Translations under genes and position numbers: made by a program | Assembly: GCA_030435675.1 (NCBI GenBank) | Contig: CM059621.1 | Span: 2,108,001 to 2,172,000 of the forward strand | Length of the DNA stretch: 64,000 nt | Reading direction: 5' to 3' | Origin: Steinernema hermaphroditum | Taxonomy: Eukaryota > Nematoda > Chromadorea > Rhabditida > Steinernematidae | Shown: one piece after another, positions 21,085 through 32,895 of the stretch | Position numbering within the stretch: the first letter of the stretch is position 1 | Layout of the letters: each line of letters opens with the position of its first letter | The notes under the pieces: model-generated | Seen by the model: the letters and a program-made list of their open reading frames with translations, nothing else | What the model was told of the DNA's origin: nothing | Database searches by the model: none

Positions 21085-21293
21085 TAGTGGACCAAACAAC
21101 TCATGAGGAAAGCGTTAGGGTTCATCACACGATGTGCTTATCACTAATCACTAATCTCACAGTGATCATGTGACTCGGAACCAGAGTCAGATGATCACTG
21201 ATTTGTGTTGTTCGAGGATATGGGTGATAAGCACGTTTAAGCACATCGTGTGATGAACCCTAATGCTTTCCTCATGAGTTGTTTGGTCCACTA
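21085..21293. mobile_element. Palindromic MITE (209 bp)
   Basis: Arms of about 57 bp begin TAGTGGACCAAACAACTCAT and end in the inverse ATGAGTTGTTTGGTCCACTA, with one or two mismatches. The outermost TA on each side suggests a TA target duplication as for Tc1/mariner-type MITEs. The centre is a GATCA-rich 90 bp. It lies between the M13 pseudogene and the lectin gene. Confidence 0.78.
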
Positions 21294-21479
21294 CAAGCCT
21301 CTTGTTCAATTAAGATGGTCACAGAAGCGGCTTATATCGAAGCGATGAAATTAGAGCACTGTGGCCTTATCGCACAATGTTCTCTTTCGGCCATTGTAAT
21401 CAGCAACGCTCACGAACAGTGTGCTTAAAAGGAAAGAAAAACGGTGCTTTGTCGCCAGGAAGCTCCTCAACAGTCCGTG

Positions 21480-24400
21480 ATGCTGCTGCGCCTCTTCGGT
21501 CTCCTGGTTACTCTCACCATTTGTGTGTTCTCACAAAATGGTTTGTCTCCTTTAAACTTATTGTGCAAGAAAAGCACATTTTAGCTGACATCGTCGTCGT
21601 ACTCGATGGATCCAAAGGCGTTGGACCGAATTCATTTCATACGGTGTGTTATTTGCGAACTACATGTTAGAATTGTGAATTCTAGGAGAAATCACTGCTC
21701 GGCTCTTTGCTCAAGCGCATGTCTTCTAGCTCATCGTCTGTCGCTGTGATCAGCGCCGGTCACACAATCAAGACCATCAGCAACTTTACAAACATCGACG
21801 AAGCGTCGCGTTTGATCAAGTCAATTGGTTATGATGGAACGGACATGGTTGACACGGCTATGTATGTTTATTCATTTTAGACATTTTTGGACAATGAAAA
21901 AAGTCATAAGAGAAAAGATCAGCGTATGACGCTTAAGTTTTTGACAGCCAAGCCCAGTTACCATTCATATCCTTGAAGCGTTGCTCTTATTGCACAAATT
22001 TACTCGTTGGCGGGTTTATCCACTATTGATTAACAGCAAATTCTTAACAAACCGCGTTTTTTGAAAGCGTAAACTACAAATGACCACCCACGGCTCTCGT
22101 CGGTTTTCCGTATTTCGATCATGAGCACAAAATGGTTTGTCCAAATCGTTCAATAATTCAATAACAAATCGTTACTTCACTCGCCACATTTGGCCTCTAT
22201 TTCTGTGAAGTAAAAATTAACTCGTGGAGTCACTATGTAGGCATAGTAGCTACGAGCGACAGATACCTGATGCATATCCCCATTGTCTGTTATAGTACTT
22301 AACCAATTGGAAACGTTAGAGTTAACGGAACATGGTGATCCGAGAAGGCCGTCTTTTTGAGATTAGCTCATGTTGTGATATATGACAAACACAACGATAG
22401 GTGCATTCGGAAGGTAAGACATAACGGTGTACGTGATTGGCAGCAATCAACGTCCATCACACAATTAAAACCATAGGAATCCCGTACATCACTTCGTATT
22501 TCGCAATTGTGAGGTACCAGATTAAGGACCGTCATACTGGGATACTTCTCCATGATCAGGAAGAATGCAATGGACAAGGGGAAAATCATAATGTAGGGTT
22601 ATAGTTCACTGTACTCTACAATGCGCCCATCAGTTGTTCCCTGTGAGTAAATACTGCGAAATTATGCCATGTTTATGTCACTGACATTTTCAATGCACCA
22701 ACCCAATATTTTGAAGCGTCATGGGTCATATATCAGCTCTAAAAGGTTTGAAAGCTAAGGCAGAGCATATATTTCAAGCGCAAACGGCGCCTCAGGTCAC
22801 ATTAGATGGTAATAAAATAATAATCGGTTGATAACTTCACGTACGCGCTACCAAATTGCACAAGCTAGGTCTCATTCCAACGAGTAAGTTCTCCTCTTCA
22901 AAATCGTAGTTCACTTTTCCTAGAAACCTCTCCATTCCATAGAAAATGTTTCCTAATATATTGTTTTCCATTTTGAGTACAGAATGTCGATATCGACAGT
23001 GCACAAGAGCAAGTACAATTGTTATTGCTAACTTCCGATTCCGACTTCCGAATCGGAATTCCGGGGTTTTTGGCACTTCCGATTCCGGACTTCCGACTTC
23101 CGAAATCAGAAATTTTACTTCCGCACATCCCTGGTTGGGACCGTGAAAATCGGTCGCTTGCATGACCGCTGTTCACAAAAGAAGTTGCTATGGAGGTAAA
23201 CCTGAAAGCATACGGTTTGCCGCCACCCTTTTAAAATTAGATTTTTTCTCGCTTCTTGGCTATTTATGTTGAAGTTAATGATAGTTATTATCGTTAAGGG
23301 CACTGCGAGAATCAGAAGCCCTCATAGCAGCAAGAGCAGTTGGCTCCAGCAAAAAAGCTGTCATCCTTTTCACAACATTTGATCTTCGGTGTCCAGAAAC
23401 GCACCTCACTGCTGCAAGTCCCTGCAGAGAAGCAGCACGACTCATAAGAAAGAACATATCCATAATCGCTGTAACACCGCAGTTTCACGATACGATCTGG
23501 CCTATGGTTAACATTACCGAACCGGTATTTGTTCTACGGACGGATTCTCAACTCTACGAAAGATTTGATCGTGCATTGGGTCTAATTGGTATCCGGCAAG
23601 AAGAGAACATCAAGAACACCCACATATTAAACGCGAATAAGCCGATCAATGCAGCTCCGAAGTTCGACGCGGAGCTGCAACCGTGCTCCGAAGATTTTTC
23701 TCAGGTCTGGATCGACCTTGTTGTCATACTGGACAGCACTCTTGGAGTAGGTTCAAATAGCTTCCACACGGTTTGTGGCAATATTTGTTACTGACTGTTG
23801 AGGTTTTTTACCATTTCTAGCTACGATCGTCTACGTCGGCCATGATCGGACTACTCACCATAGGACAAGCGGACTATCAGACAAGGGTAGCTGTAATAAA
23901 CATGGGCGAATCAGCACACGTCCTTGCCGACTTCTCAACCTACTCAACAACTGCAGAAGCAAAGCACGGAATTTCAAAAGCGCCCTTCCTCGGCGACAAC
24001 ACCCCCAACCTAGAAGTGTAAGCGAACATTAGTACATGGTTACAAAAACATAGTGTTTCAGAGCCCTAACGACTGCAAAGAAAATGCTGGACGGCTCCAC
24101 TGTTGCAGGGCGCCAACAAGTCGTTCTTCTATGGACAAGCCAGCATGTGAAATGCCAGAGCAAAGAAGTGGATAGTCCGTGTCGGGCAGCACATGACTTG
24201 ACCGCCTCCGGAATTCAACTCGTCACAATTGACGCCGTCTTCCACGACGCGCCCGGTCATCTATCTACGTTGACCGATTCCTGCAACAGCTTCAGATCGG
24301 ACGATATCCAGCTGACTCAAGAGGTGCTGAAACGAGCCGCCATCGCCAACTGCCACTGCTCATCTACCGGTTGGTACATCTTCCGAGACGGATGTGCGGT

Positions 24401-24874
24401 GTACCGCACATGTGTGTATCAGGTTGAAATGGCAATGGATTATGATGCGGCAGCCGAGAACTGTGACAGTTTCGGCGGACGACTTGTGAGCGTGCACAGC
24501 CAAGACAAAAATAGCCTGCTGACGTGTAAGTAATTTACTATACAGATCGTGTATGTTCTGTTCAGTAATTGCCACAAAGAACAGCAAGACCGAGGGCTTC
24601 ATCGGCCTTAAGTTTGGTGCGGATCCGATCCGGACTTCGTGGGCTGATGGCAGTGAGGTAATAACTTGGTTCTGATCGCTTGGATTCATTAGCATTGATT
24701 TAGTTTGACATTTACCGAAGCTACAACCGCTTTGACGGGACGCAGCCCACTCCATTCTCTTGTACCAACTTTGAGAAGTTCGGCAATTGGGGACCTGCTC
24801 AGTGTAGCGCTGCGAAGTACTCTTTCTGCGAGCGTTTTGCTTGCGATGCCGAACTTCATGAGTGCGACCCATAG
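21480..24874 (+). CDS. Secreted protein with two vWA domains and a C-type lectin domain
   Basis: Eight exons: 21480-21540, 21585-21643, 21686-21861, 23299-23770, 23821-24017, 24062-24525, 24566-24657, 24704-24874. All junctions are GT-AG with matching phases, giving 563 residues. A signal peptide (MLLRLFGLLVTLTIC...) opens the protein. The first vWA starts DIVVVLDGSKGVG and includes GTDMVDTAM; the second starts DLVVILDSTLGVG and includes GDNTPNLEVAL; both have partial MIDAS sites. The C-type lectin domain starts at WYIFRDGCAVY, with AENCDSFGGRLVSVHS, and ends FCERFAC. The calcium-binding EPN/WND motifs are not seen, so classical sugar binding is doubtful. Nematode proteins of this plan are extracellular and often linked to immunity or cuticle/gut surfaces. 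AATAAA is at about 24931. Intron 3 is 1437 bp because of a mariner-like insertion; all others are under 60 bp. Confidence 0.9.
22183..22706. mobile_element. Mariner-like non-autonomous element, 5'-truncated copy
   Basis: Nearly identical to the last 524 bp of the element at 13596-14512, from CCACATTTGGCCTCTATTTC to the inverted end ...CCAACCCAA followed by TA. The left end is missing. It lies in intron 3 of the lectin gene. Confidence 0.85.
22990..23131. repeat. TTCCGA-rich repeat ending in a hAT-like terminus
   Basis: Many ACTTCCGA/GATTCCGG words lead to CTTCCGCACATCCCTG, which in reverse reads CAGGGATGTGCGGAAG, a hAT-like end. The other end was not found. It lies in intron 3 of the lectin gene. 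Confidence 0.45.
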
Positions 24875-25627
24875 CAGCCGATGAAAAATTAATCACGTTT
24901 GCTATGTCCAGTACCTGCTTAATATGCCACAATAAATGTATATCACATTAATACGGCTAGCAACCTCTGTTTACTGATTGCTGACCAATAGCATGCTGAT
25001 ATGAGACCGCTTGTAACCCATATGACTCTATTTCTAAGAATAATATTGCCTAGCATGGCCGCTTCACGAAGCCGTTTTCTCATGTTTTGACATGATTCCC
25101 TCGGCAATCACAGTTTCATCCATCACCTCGTTTGCGTCGGGCGGTAAATCGCGTATACGCGTAGCGTCTATTGTCTTCTGAAGTTTCGATGTTCCTGCCA
25201 TTTTCAGCGACCACAGCTTCAATAATTATCTTGGTCTCACCTCTGAAGATCTCCTCGATTTCTTAATCCTTTAGCTCTAATCTCTCTCTTTTAGTTCAAC
25301 TCTGATCCTCAATTTAGTCTCAAACTATTTCTTCAGGCTGCTCTTCTAATCCTCAAATCCAAACTTCACTAACTAGAACTCTTCCTGCCTTTCAGGCAAC
25401 TCCTGCGGGAATCTCCCTTCCGCCGTCAAATCTCGATGAACCTATCTTCTGACTTCCTAACTTACGAACTCAAACCAGATACTCTATGCGAACCATTGGG
25501 CTCACCACGAATCGACAAAGGGGAACAAGACAGCGCTTCTCAATAAACTTCTGTATCTACGAAGTAGATAACACAACTCTAGTTGACGCACTAGAGAGCG
25601 GGCCAAGAGATATCACATCCTCTTCTT
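24875..25627. other. No gene seen
   Basis: Interval between the convergent lectin gene and the minus-strand exon at 25.6 kb. Contains the lectin poly(A) signal. Otherwise nothing was recognised. Confidence 0.5.
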
Positions 25628-25838
25628 TTATTCAGCCTTCTCGGCGTCGTCTTCGGCCTTGTGACGTCTTGGCTTCTGGTCGCGGGAGCGGGAGTCGCGG
25701 TCTCCGGGGGCCTGGGAGCGGAAGTCGGGCGAGGCTTCGGCGCGGGCTTCTTCTTCGTCGTCTATGTACTCCTCGCTGGAGCAGATCTCGTCGAAAGCGT
25801 CCTTGAGGACCGGAACGGCGTTGGCGATGCGGCGGGCT
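25628..25838 (-). CDS. Terminal exon of an unrecognised gene (partial)
   Basis: A minus-strand open stretch of 70 codons preceded by a good acceptor (GTTATGCTTTAG). It starts RRIANAVPVLKDAFDEICSS, then becomes strongly acidic (EEYIDDEEEARAEA) and ends in a charged RD/KP/EK tail. The stop TAA is part of AATAAA, so the poly(A) signal overlaps the end of the coding region. GC content is clearly higher than the surroundings, which supports coding. The family is not recognised and upstream exons could not be assigned. A basic frame with a donor at 26321-26192 is in the right orientation but the wrong phase for direct joining. Confidence 0.5.
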
Positions 25839-27190
25839 CTAAAGCATAACATATTACAATGTGTTCGTTCTCGAGGGGCTTATCTGATCGTCGTGGGACT
25901 CCGAATGTTTGGGAACATCTGATCGGCTAACTCTTTTAGAGTTTCGAATAACCGAAGGTTTCCCTTTTATGCACTAATCCTTACACTTCCAAATGATCAA
26001 CGTTCAATCCAATTCAACCCATCTGCGAGAACTCTAAAATTTGCATAAAATTCGACGGTCCATAGGTCCGTAGTAATCGAAATTCCTCACAACGTTTTCA
26101 TTTCAATGGCCAACCGTTTCTTTTCTTGGCATGTATCGCTGAGGTAGTTTTTGACTGTTTCCGTACAGGGTAATTGAAAACGTCGACTCACCGAAGAGAG
26201 AAACCGACGGAAGACGGAGTTGTTTACGAGATTTCGCTGATTCTTTCGCTTCCTTCGCTGATGACCTTTTTTTACAGACTAATCCTTCTTTTGGCGAACA
26301 GTGCCTAGGATCCTTGCTCATTTTTGGTTTTCGTATGCGTAAGGGCTCTGTCGGAATTCTTATAACGTTTTGCCACATTCGAAACGTATTGCTTCTTGAA
26401 TTACAGCAGCCCGTATTTTTCTTGTCTTTCTGGTGCGGCGAAATCACGGCTTAACGGTCACATAGGCACCATTGAAAATCGACTTTTTTTTTGCATAACG
26501 ACCTTATTTCAAGAATAAAAGGCGTTACACCTTGCTTGACACTTAAAAATAGACAAACAGAGGATGTCTCATTGCTGCAGGCTTCATTCCTGGCGTAGCG
26601 GTGATATCAAACCGGTCGGTGGCGGCGCGCTTCACGGGGCATCTGGGAATCGGCGAAACTTTGGAAATGGCGCGGGAATGGCAAAAAAAAAATTCTTCGC
26701 TGGCGTTTCCGGCACAGCGGACGCTTCTGAGCTTGCATCTGCTTCGGAGAGATGAGTCCGGAATATGCGTCTTCTTCAGTGTGATGTCCTGAGAGCGTCG
26801 GCGACCTTCGGGGTGACATCTCACTTGGCCGGATTCCTGGCGTCGTACATCTTGTTGTCAGCGGTGGTAGGACTACGGCTTCCGGGTGTCCCAATTCGCT
26901 CTGGAAGACGGAAGACTCACAACTGCCACGGGGTTCGCCATCTGACCAACCAGACACTCAGAGAGCGAATGAGGGACCGACCGCTCGCCACCGCGACACA
27001 AGTGACCGTTCCCATTGAAAATCGTGGTAGTTAAAGCGAGTAACCTGCTTAAGCTGGATAGCGGCTTAATTAAAAATCTCGCCCAAAACGTAGAAAAAAA
27101 ACTCGCACAAATTTTGGCGCACCCTGTACACTGTTACTCAAGCTTATGTTTATAGTGCACAGCCGACATTAACTATAAATCTTTACTCAT
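25839..27190. other. No confident gene; contains a dispersed repeat at 26550-26655
   Basis: 26550-26655 is the inverted relative of 14550-14670. The GC-rich block 26600-27020 has overlapping frames on both strands but no family motifs. A possible minus-strand exon at 26321-26192 (basic, KKRSSAKEAKESAKSRKQ) is unproven. Confidence 0.45.
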
Positions 27191-28364
27191 TCACTGCAAA
27201 CGTGGAGTATTAGATATATTTTGACCAGACACGCTACCACTTATACTAGTTACTGCAGTCACTCTGCTTTCGGACAGGCTGATTTTCATGTTGCTGGGAA
27301 GAATAAAGTTCAGCTGTTCTTTGAAAGCGTCCCTGTAAAGTCGGCTCGACCAGAAGTACACATAGAAGGCTTGGGAGTAGGCGACCATAGCCGGTAGGAC
27401 CTACAGACAAAGTAGGATTATCCTATGACAGCGCTATACTTACAGCCATTGTCAATACAGTATCTTCGACATCTTGGCTAGCACCTAATGCCCTTATTAT
27501 GTTCATGCCAAAATGTCCGAAGTACGTTGTAAGGAGAAAGATCACTATCATGACACTGCACGATTTGCTCAGGCTCTTCTGCTTTTTCAGCATCTCGTTT
27601 TCGTTGCTCCGTTTTGACGATCGTTTCAGTTGGTATGCTAAATGTTGTGTATGGAGAACTGACATGCAAAAGGACAGACGTACTTCTTATGGCCATAGCA
27701 ATCAAAGCGGCTATTGACAAAACCAATGTCAGTGTATCGAATGTAACACTCCAGTCATTCCATATAGGCATAACCATTGGAGGATAGGCCAGCGGTGGAT
27801 TGCATGCCACAATCGGCCCGTCTTCCATGTTTAGAGCGGCGAAGGTGAGGAAAAAGATGCCAAAACTAATTCCCGGTATGCAGCAGGCCACGAGATAGCG
27901 AGAGTCCCGAAATTTCAGGTACCTAAATTGCGCTTTTTTAAATAGGGAAAAGCGTTAATCAAACCTGAAGGGTAAGACGAAAGCCAAAAACCGATCAAAG
28001 GCCAAGGCACACATGAGAGTTGTCTGCATCTTGCACATGAAGAGGTATGAACTGATGGCCCAGAAGCACTCTTTTCGGTAGCTTTGAACGTACAGTACAT
28101 TTCGCGTTGCATTTTGGAATTCGGAGAGAATGCAGATGGTGTCACAGCAAGCTACCAGTCCGACGAGAAGGCCTAGAAATTTTGTTGTTGTGTGTGTACT
28201 ACGATAATGTCTGTTTCAGGGAGAATCAGATATATGTTAAAATCCTTACTTGATTTCATTCTCGGCTTTAGACGATATATCGCTATGATGATGTTAATGT
28301 TCCCGAAGATACCAATTGCTCCAATGACGTAAATAAGGATTGACGTAGCAACGAATAGCTCCAT
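27191..28364 (-). CDS. srsx-type chemoreceptor (copy C), intact
   Basis: Five minus-strand exons: 28364-28250, 28172-27965, 27922-27684, 27637-27444, 27400-27191, phases consistent, 321 residues. Motifs: IGAIGIFGNINI in TM1, EFQNATRNVLYVQSYRKECF, FDRFLAFVLPF after TM3, ACNPPLAYP, KSLSKSCSVM before TM6, YSQAFYVYFWSSRLYRDAF after TM7. Exons 1-3 have the family lengths 115/208/239. Exon 4 is 194 (two codons longer than A and B, same as copy D), and the C-terminal tail is the longest of the set. It probably acts as a sensory G-protein-coupled receptor. It lies about 15 kb from copy B' and has the same orientation as copies A and B. Confidence 0.88.
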
Positions 28365-31300
28365 ATTATTCTTTATTCTGAAAATGGATACTCATACGTA
28401 TATTACCGTATAATGAAATAACAAAGCTGCTCATATAAGTAGACGTCGTTTGCAACCAGGACCTCCCACTTTTCCCTTTGGAACACCCCTTTGGAATACA
28501 ATGCGGCTATGTGAGAACGCGTAATAACGAGGAAGTGAGATCGCAGTGAGCAATACTTCGCATATGCAAAAAACATTGCACATTGCAACTGATCATAACA
28601 TCAGTGGATGTCCTTCGTTGCGTTTCCAGACATTACAAGTAGCATAACAATGACCGTACTAGAGAAGAACGGGCGAGGAGAATACGAATTTGAACAAAAA
28701 CAAAAAATGCCATGATGTGGGGGATGTGATCTGGAAGAAAACATTCGAAGTTGACTATAAAAATATTATACATATGTTCTAGGTAATAGGAAGATGTTTG
28801 GTGTCTGGTATGGAACAACCGCGTTGTTTAGTTTCAGTTTAGTTTATACTCTTGAGTCAGCAGCTTGCATTGTGGAAGACGTCATACAAAGCTGCACTTT
28901 TACGTCATAAAAAGCACAAAGAAGATAACTATCACGCCGTAGTCGTCGGTTATCTTCTTCCTTTGGCACGGGGACGCGATGTCGAAGCTGAAGACGATGA
29001 TCCTTTCACTTTGTGGTGGCAGCGGAGTGAACAAGTGCTGATGCCGGTAAAAGCGCAGACGGTGAGAACCGCAGCGAATGGAGCGGATACAATCATTTGT
29101 TTGCAGATGTGAGAGTTTCAGAAGATCTTCGCTCGCTTCCAAAAGAAGAGATCAAACCGGAGTAAGCGCGATAGTGTGGCTCAATGGGCGACGTGTAATC
29201 CCATCGTCCGAGGAGCTAGAGAAGCGGGCCTTCGTCTTCTCCGCGCAACACGGATGGTCGCGGCGGTATTGCCTGGTGGGACGGTGCAACTATAGCTCCC
29301 TGGTGTTTCAGGCTTGCGAACCGGGGCGACCATTGCGGGCAACCCAAAAGGCCGGGAACGTCTGCTTGCTCAACTCATTCAGCGGACCTCAGAGAGAGAG
29401 AGAATGAGGGGACGACCCGACAGGGAGTGTTGCTGATTTGTTGCGGAGTTTATATTGTACATGTACTATATAAGCCATAGTCAAACGACAAACCAGGCGA
29501 CTACAACTAACCAACTTGTAGCAGTGTAGTTAGTTACTTCCGGTGTTTTCAAAATTTTCGAAACCGTGTAACTCTTTCATGGTGTTTAGGCTTTTATTAT
29601 CAAAAATAATTGTTCTCATTGCATCACACACCAATGCGCTGCAGCATAATGGGCGTCAGAAAGAAAGCCACCAGAGAAACTACTTAAATTAGATCTGCAT
29701 AAAGTACTTGTTTAAGCTGATAGCCCAGTACATAGAATGCTTTCAAACAATAAGCAGTGAATAGGGACTGCACTAAACAAGCTTGCAAAGATAATGGAAT
29801 GGACGTGAAAAGCTGTGTTTTCAGGGAGCGATTCTGCTGATTAAGTGGTAGAATGAAACAAGGAACAACGAAGAACCTAGGAGAAGTAAACCGGCGATTA
29901 ATTGGTTTGGTCCCTAAAATACAAACCTTTCCCCGAACCAAGCGACCCATTTTTCGCATATCTGACCTATTCGCATATTTCTCAACTAAAGCACACCGCT
30001 GTTAATTGCTTTTCACGGACATGTTTAGTCAGCACCGTGTGCAATGAGTCACTGAATGTCCAAGCTATCGCCGTGTGAATATGGTTCCAACTTCTAACAC
30101 ACTGAAAAATTATTATGAAACAGCAAGGTACGCGAGAAAAATGTAAGGGTCCCACGAAAGCAGGTCAGCTGAGAAGCTAGAAAGTAAACACACGTTATAC
30201 GTTACGGAGGACGTCAGTTTTTGTGTATGAGTGTGTGTGAAAAAGGTGGAGAGCCTCGGTCTCTGACCACCTTCAACTACCACGCTCTCGCAGTTTACTA
30301 TGTCGCAGAGCTCGCCAAAAACAGCCAACTACGTACTCTGCTTCCTCAAAGTATGCAAGCGGCTGTCGCCAGTAATTCCGACTCACAAACAGAAGTGGAC
30401 AGGATAAGTGATGCAACACAAATACAGAATTTGGACAACACGATCCAAAAACAACAGGTCCGCGCGGGCACACACAGCAACACCGATCCGATCACCGGGA
30501 GTCCGCTCTGGAACTCTAAAGAACACCGCTGCTCTTCAGCCACACACCGATGAACTCTGCTGCTCTCGCTGTTAGCAGCCCTCAGTCTTGTCTAGATGAT
30601 GTTCCGGAACCTTCTGCGTCTCGTAGACACGTTATTCGGCGCGTAGACGTCTGGTTCAAAATTGGCGCGGGATTACAATCCAGGTGAAATCCGGGAAATC
30701 CCGGACGCGCTGAAAGGACGCGACCGCTTGTCACGACAGTGTGCATGGGAGAGGTGGCATCCGGTCACGATCACGGAGCGGGCGGTTTTAGAAAATGAGA
30801 ACTGAAGGCGGCGTTGAACGGGTCCCGACAGATTTGGAATGAAACTCGTCAGCAATGGGCCACGGAGGCAATGAGCCAACAGCACCACAAATTTTAAAAG
30901 CGATATCGTTACCTCACGATAACCGTCATTGTCAGTGGGAAAGTCGCCAGCCAATAACACATTATTATCATCACACACTGCACAATGTTAGATATACGTA
31001 TGCTTATGTTTATTACGTAATTTGATACTAGTAGTCTCTCAATCTTATTTATATGCTGTGGCTTATATACCAAACGGTGTGATAAAAAGGGCAAACAGTG
31101 TATTAATGTTATTTGTTTTTCTGAGAACTACTGGACCTTTTGCGAAGTCAACAGTACCAAAGTTCGTGGTTACTTGAGTTATCCGCTGATAATTCTTCTA
31201 TTAGCAGTACACGTCCGGTTTATGAGAAGCCGGACTTCTGCCCAGCTTTTTGCTGACATTGTAGCATAATACGTGTTTTACCGCAACGTTGGCATGATAC

Positions 31301-32145
31301 CACAGTTCGAGATCTCTGCTGAAGGCCCCCTGGAAATCATCTCCGCTGAAGGCCCCCTGGAAATCACGTCCTTGCAAGCGAAGACTGTGACTTCAGCTTT
31401 TCGTAGAAATGTACGATTGCGCCAGCTTGCTGTCTACTAAAATAAAATTGACTTTGCTATACCGAGCTTGAGCAAAGCAATATAAAACAGTCCTGGCTTT
31501 TCGATTTGTCAGTCCGGTTCAATGAAAATCGATGATTTATTTGCTTTCTAATGAAGCAAAATGGCTATGAAATCGCTTAAGAGCAACACGGATAAAAAAT
31601 GACTATTTCGTCGTAGCGTATTTGAGACCACGAAGGGTCTCGAAACGGAGTTTCGCTGAGTAGCAGGTATCGTAGGTTCGATTTGGGATCGATACGCAGA
31701 TGAGAAATCGAACGGCGTTTCCTCATCTTGCTTTCAGTTCACTCGCAAATAATTTGATTATTTTCGAAATTCTTTGTTTAAGTTGAGACTGATATCTTGC
31801 TTTCATTGTTCAAGTTAAGACTGATTTGTGATCAAGTAGTATACGAAATTCCTTTGACGCTCAAAAGTGATTTGAGTACTTTCAAAATCCTTTCGCTTAA
31901 GTTGAGGCTAGTTTGTAAAGCTAAAGAGGTTGTAGGCAGTGGAGTATTCCTGCCAAAGCAGTGGAGTTCATCCTGCTTCCCCGGTCGATCATATTCCCGG
32001 TGGTATTTATTCGGCGACGTGCTTCCCGCCAAGGTAGTGGATTATATCCTGCCTCTTTATTGGCTCGCGGTCCTTTATTCAGTTTGTTTGTCGACTATTT
32101 CCAAATTCTAATCACGTTTCTATTCCAGAACCGCTCACGTTCAAC
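28365..32145. other. No confident gene; small repeats only
   Basis: Scattered GC-richer frames at 28850-29410 and 30220-30550 lack recognisable domains. 31314-31366 is a 27-bp tandem duplication. The last 400 bp (31750-32145) has diffuse internal similarity (several AGTTGAGACTGAT/AGTTAAGACTGAT words) and is the likely 5' region of the DIRS-type element. Confidence 0.45.
31314..31366. repeat. 27-bp direct tandem duplication
   Basis: CTCTGCTGAAGGCCCCCTGG and its copy with one change (CTCCGCTG...) follow each other directly, each ending in AAATCA. Confidence 0.8.
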
Positions 32146-32895
32146 ATGAGCCATTTGCCAACGTCATCCGCAGTAGTGCATGATCAGGAAGACGTAAGTA
32201 TTGACGTTCATAAGCCCGTCAATTTACCTATGCCTCTTAAGACCGAAGGTGGGGCGCGAGACACCACGGAGAGACTGCTCAACGTCATCGCACGTCTCGA
32301 AAGCAGGTTGGAAGCTCGCGAAGCCATGCCGGCTGCTACAGAGAAGCTGAAAAGCGCCAGGCTGAATCTCCAGTTTGCATTGAACGCGGATTGGATCAAC
32401 CGCTTGAGCCAGATCGAAGCTGGTGAAGATCAACACTCGCTTTGTGCTATTATTGAAGACATGAAAGCTCGCAACACAGTACTGCGGAAGGGAGATGCGA
32501 AGCCGGAGTTTTTCACTTTCTTTGATAACTTCCGAGAAGCCGAACCAGATATTCCGTTTGCGCAGTGTGTCTCCAATGCGCTGAAGAAGTTTAATGAACT
32601 CGAAGCTATCCACCCGCGTCAGGCCAGCTCTTATCTGGGCAGGAAACGGCCCTTTCGACAGGGCGGTACCAGTGGAGGACGCCCTGGTACCGCGTTCAAC
32701 CAAGAGTCCGGCCTGGTTAAGCAGCTCTGCATGCAAGTTAACTCCCTCCAACAGCAAGTCAGCGCTGGCTATGGATATCAAGCGCTTCCGCCAAGAGCTC
32801 CAATCAGGCAATCAGGGCCACCGTTTTGTTTCCTCTGTAAAGGTTACGGGCACTTTGTCAAGCAATGCCCCCAAGGCCCAGCCGGTCGACAGTGA
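32146..32895 (+). CDS. Gag-like protein with CCHC knuckle
   Basis: 249 residues. The middle is helical and charged (NVIARLESRLEAREA, LNADWINRLSQIEAGED). Then comes a basic, glycine-rich linker (GRKRPFRQGG) and, near residues 227-240, a single zinc knuckle CFLCKGYGHFVKQC of the CX2CX4HX4C type, followed by the stop. The likely role is packaging of element RNA. It overlaps the downstream RT frame, which is in the +1 frame relative to gag. The RT could therefore be made by frameshifting, by reinitiation or by splicing; the sequence does not decide which. Confidence 0.75.
   Translation: MSHLPTSSAVVHDQEDVSIDVHKPVNLPMPLKTEGGARDTTERLLNVIARLESRLEAREAMPAATEKLKSARLNLQFALNADWINRLSQIEAGEDQHSLCAIIEDMKARNTVLRKGDAKPEFFTFFDNFREAEPDIPFAQCVSNALKKFNELEAIHPRQASSYLGRKRPFRQGGTSGGRPGTAFNQESGLVKQLCMQVNSLQQQVSAGYGYQALPPRAPIRQSGPPFCFLCKGYGHFVKQCPQGPAGRQ

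Noticed and set aside
26192..26321. Possible N-terminal exon (basic, Lys/Ser/Ala-rich) on the minus strand
   Set aside because: It has a donor-like GTGAGT, but the phase does not fit the exon at 25838 and no other support exists.
29120..29420. GC-rich frame (109 codons) that might be a gene exon
   Set aside because: No domain recognised and no splice partners; left as unassigned intergenic DNA.
30221..30553. 110-codon hydrophilic frame
   Set aside because: Gln/Ser/Thr-rich, no motif, and an overlapping frame is open on the opposite strand.
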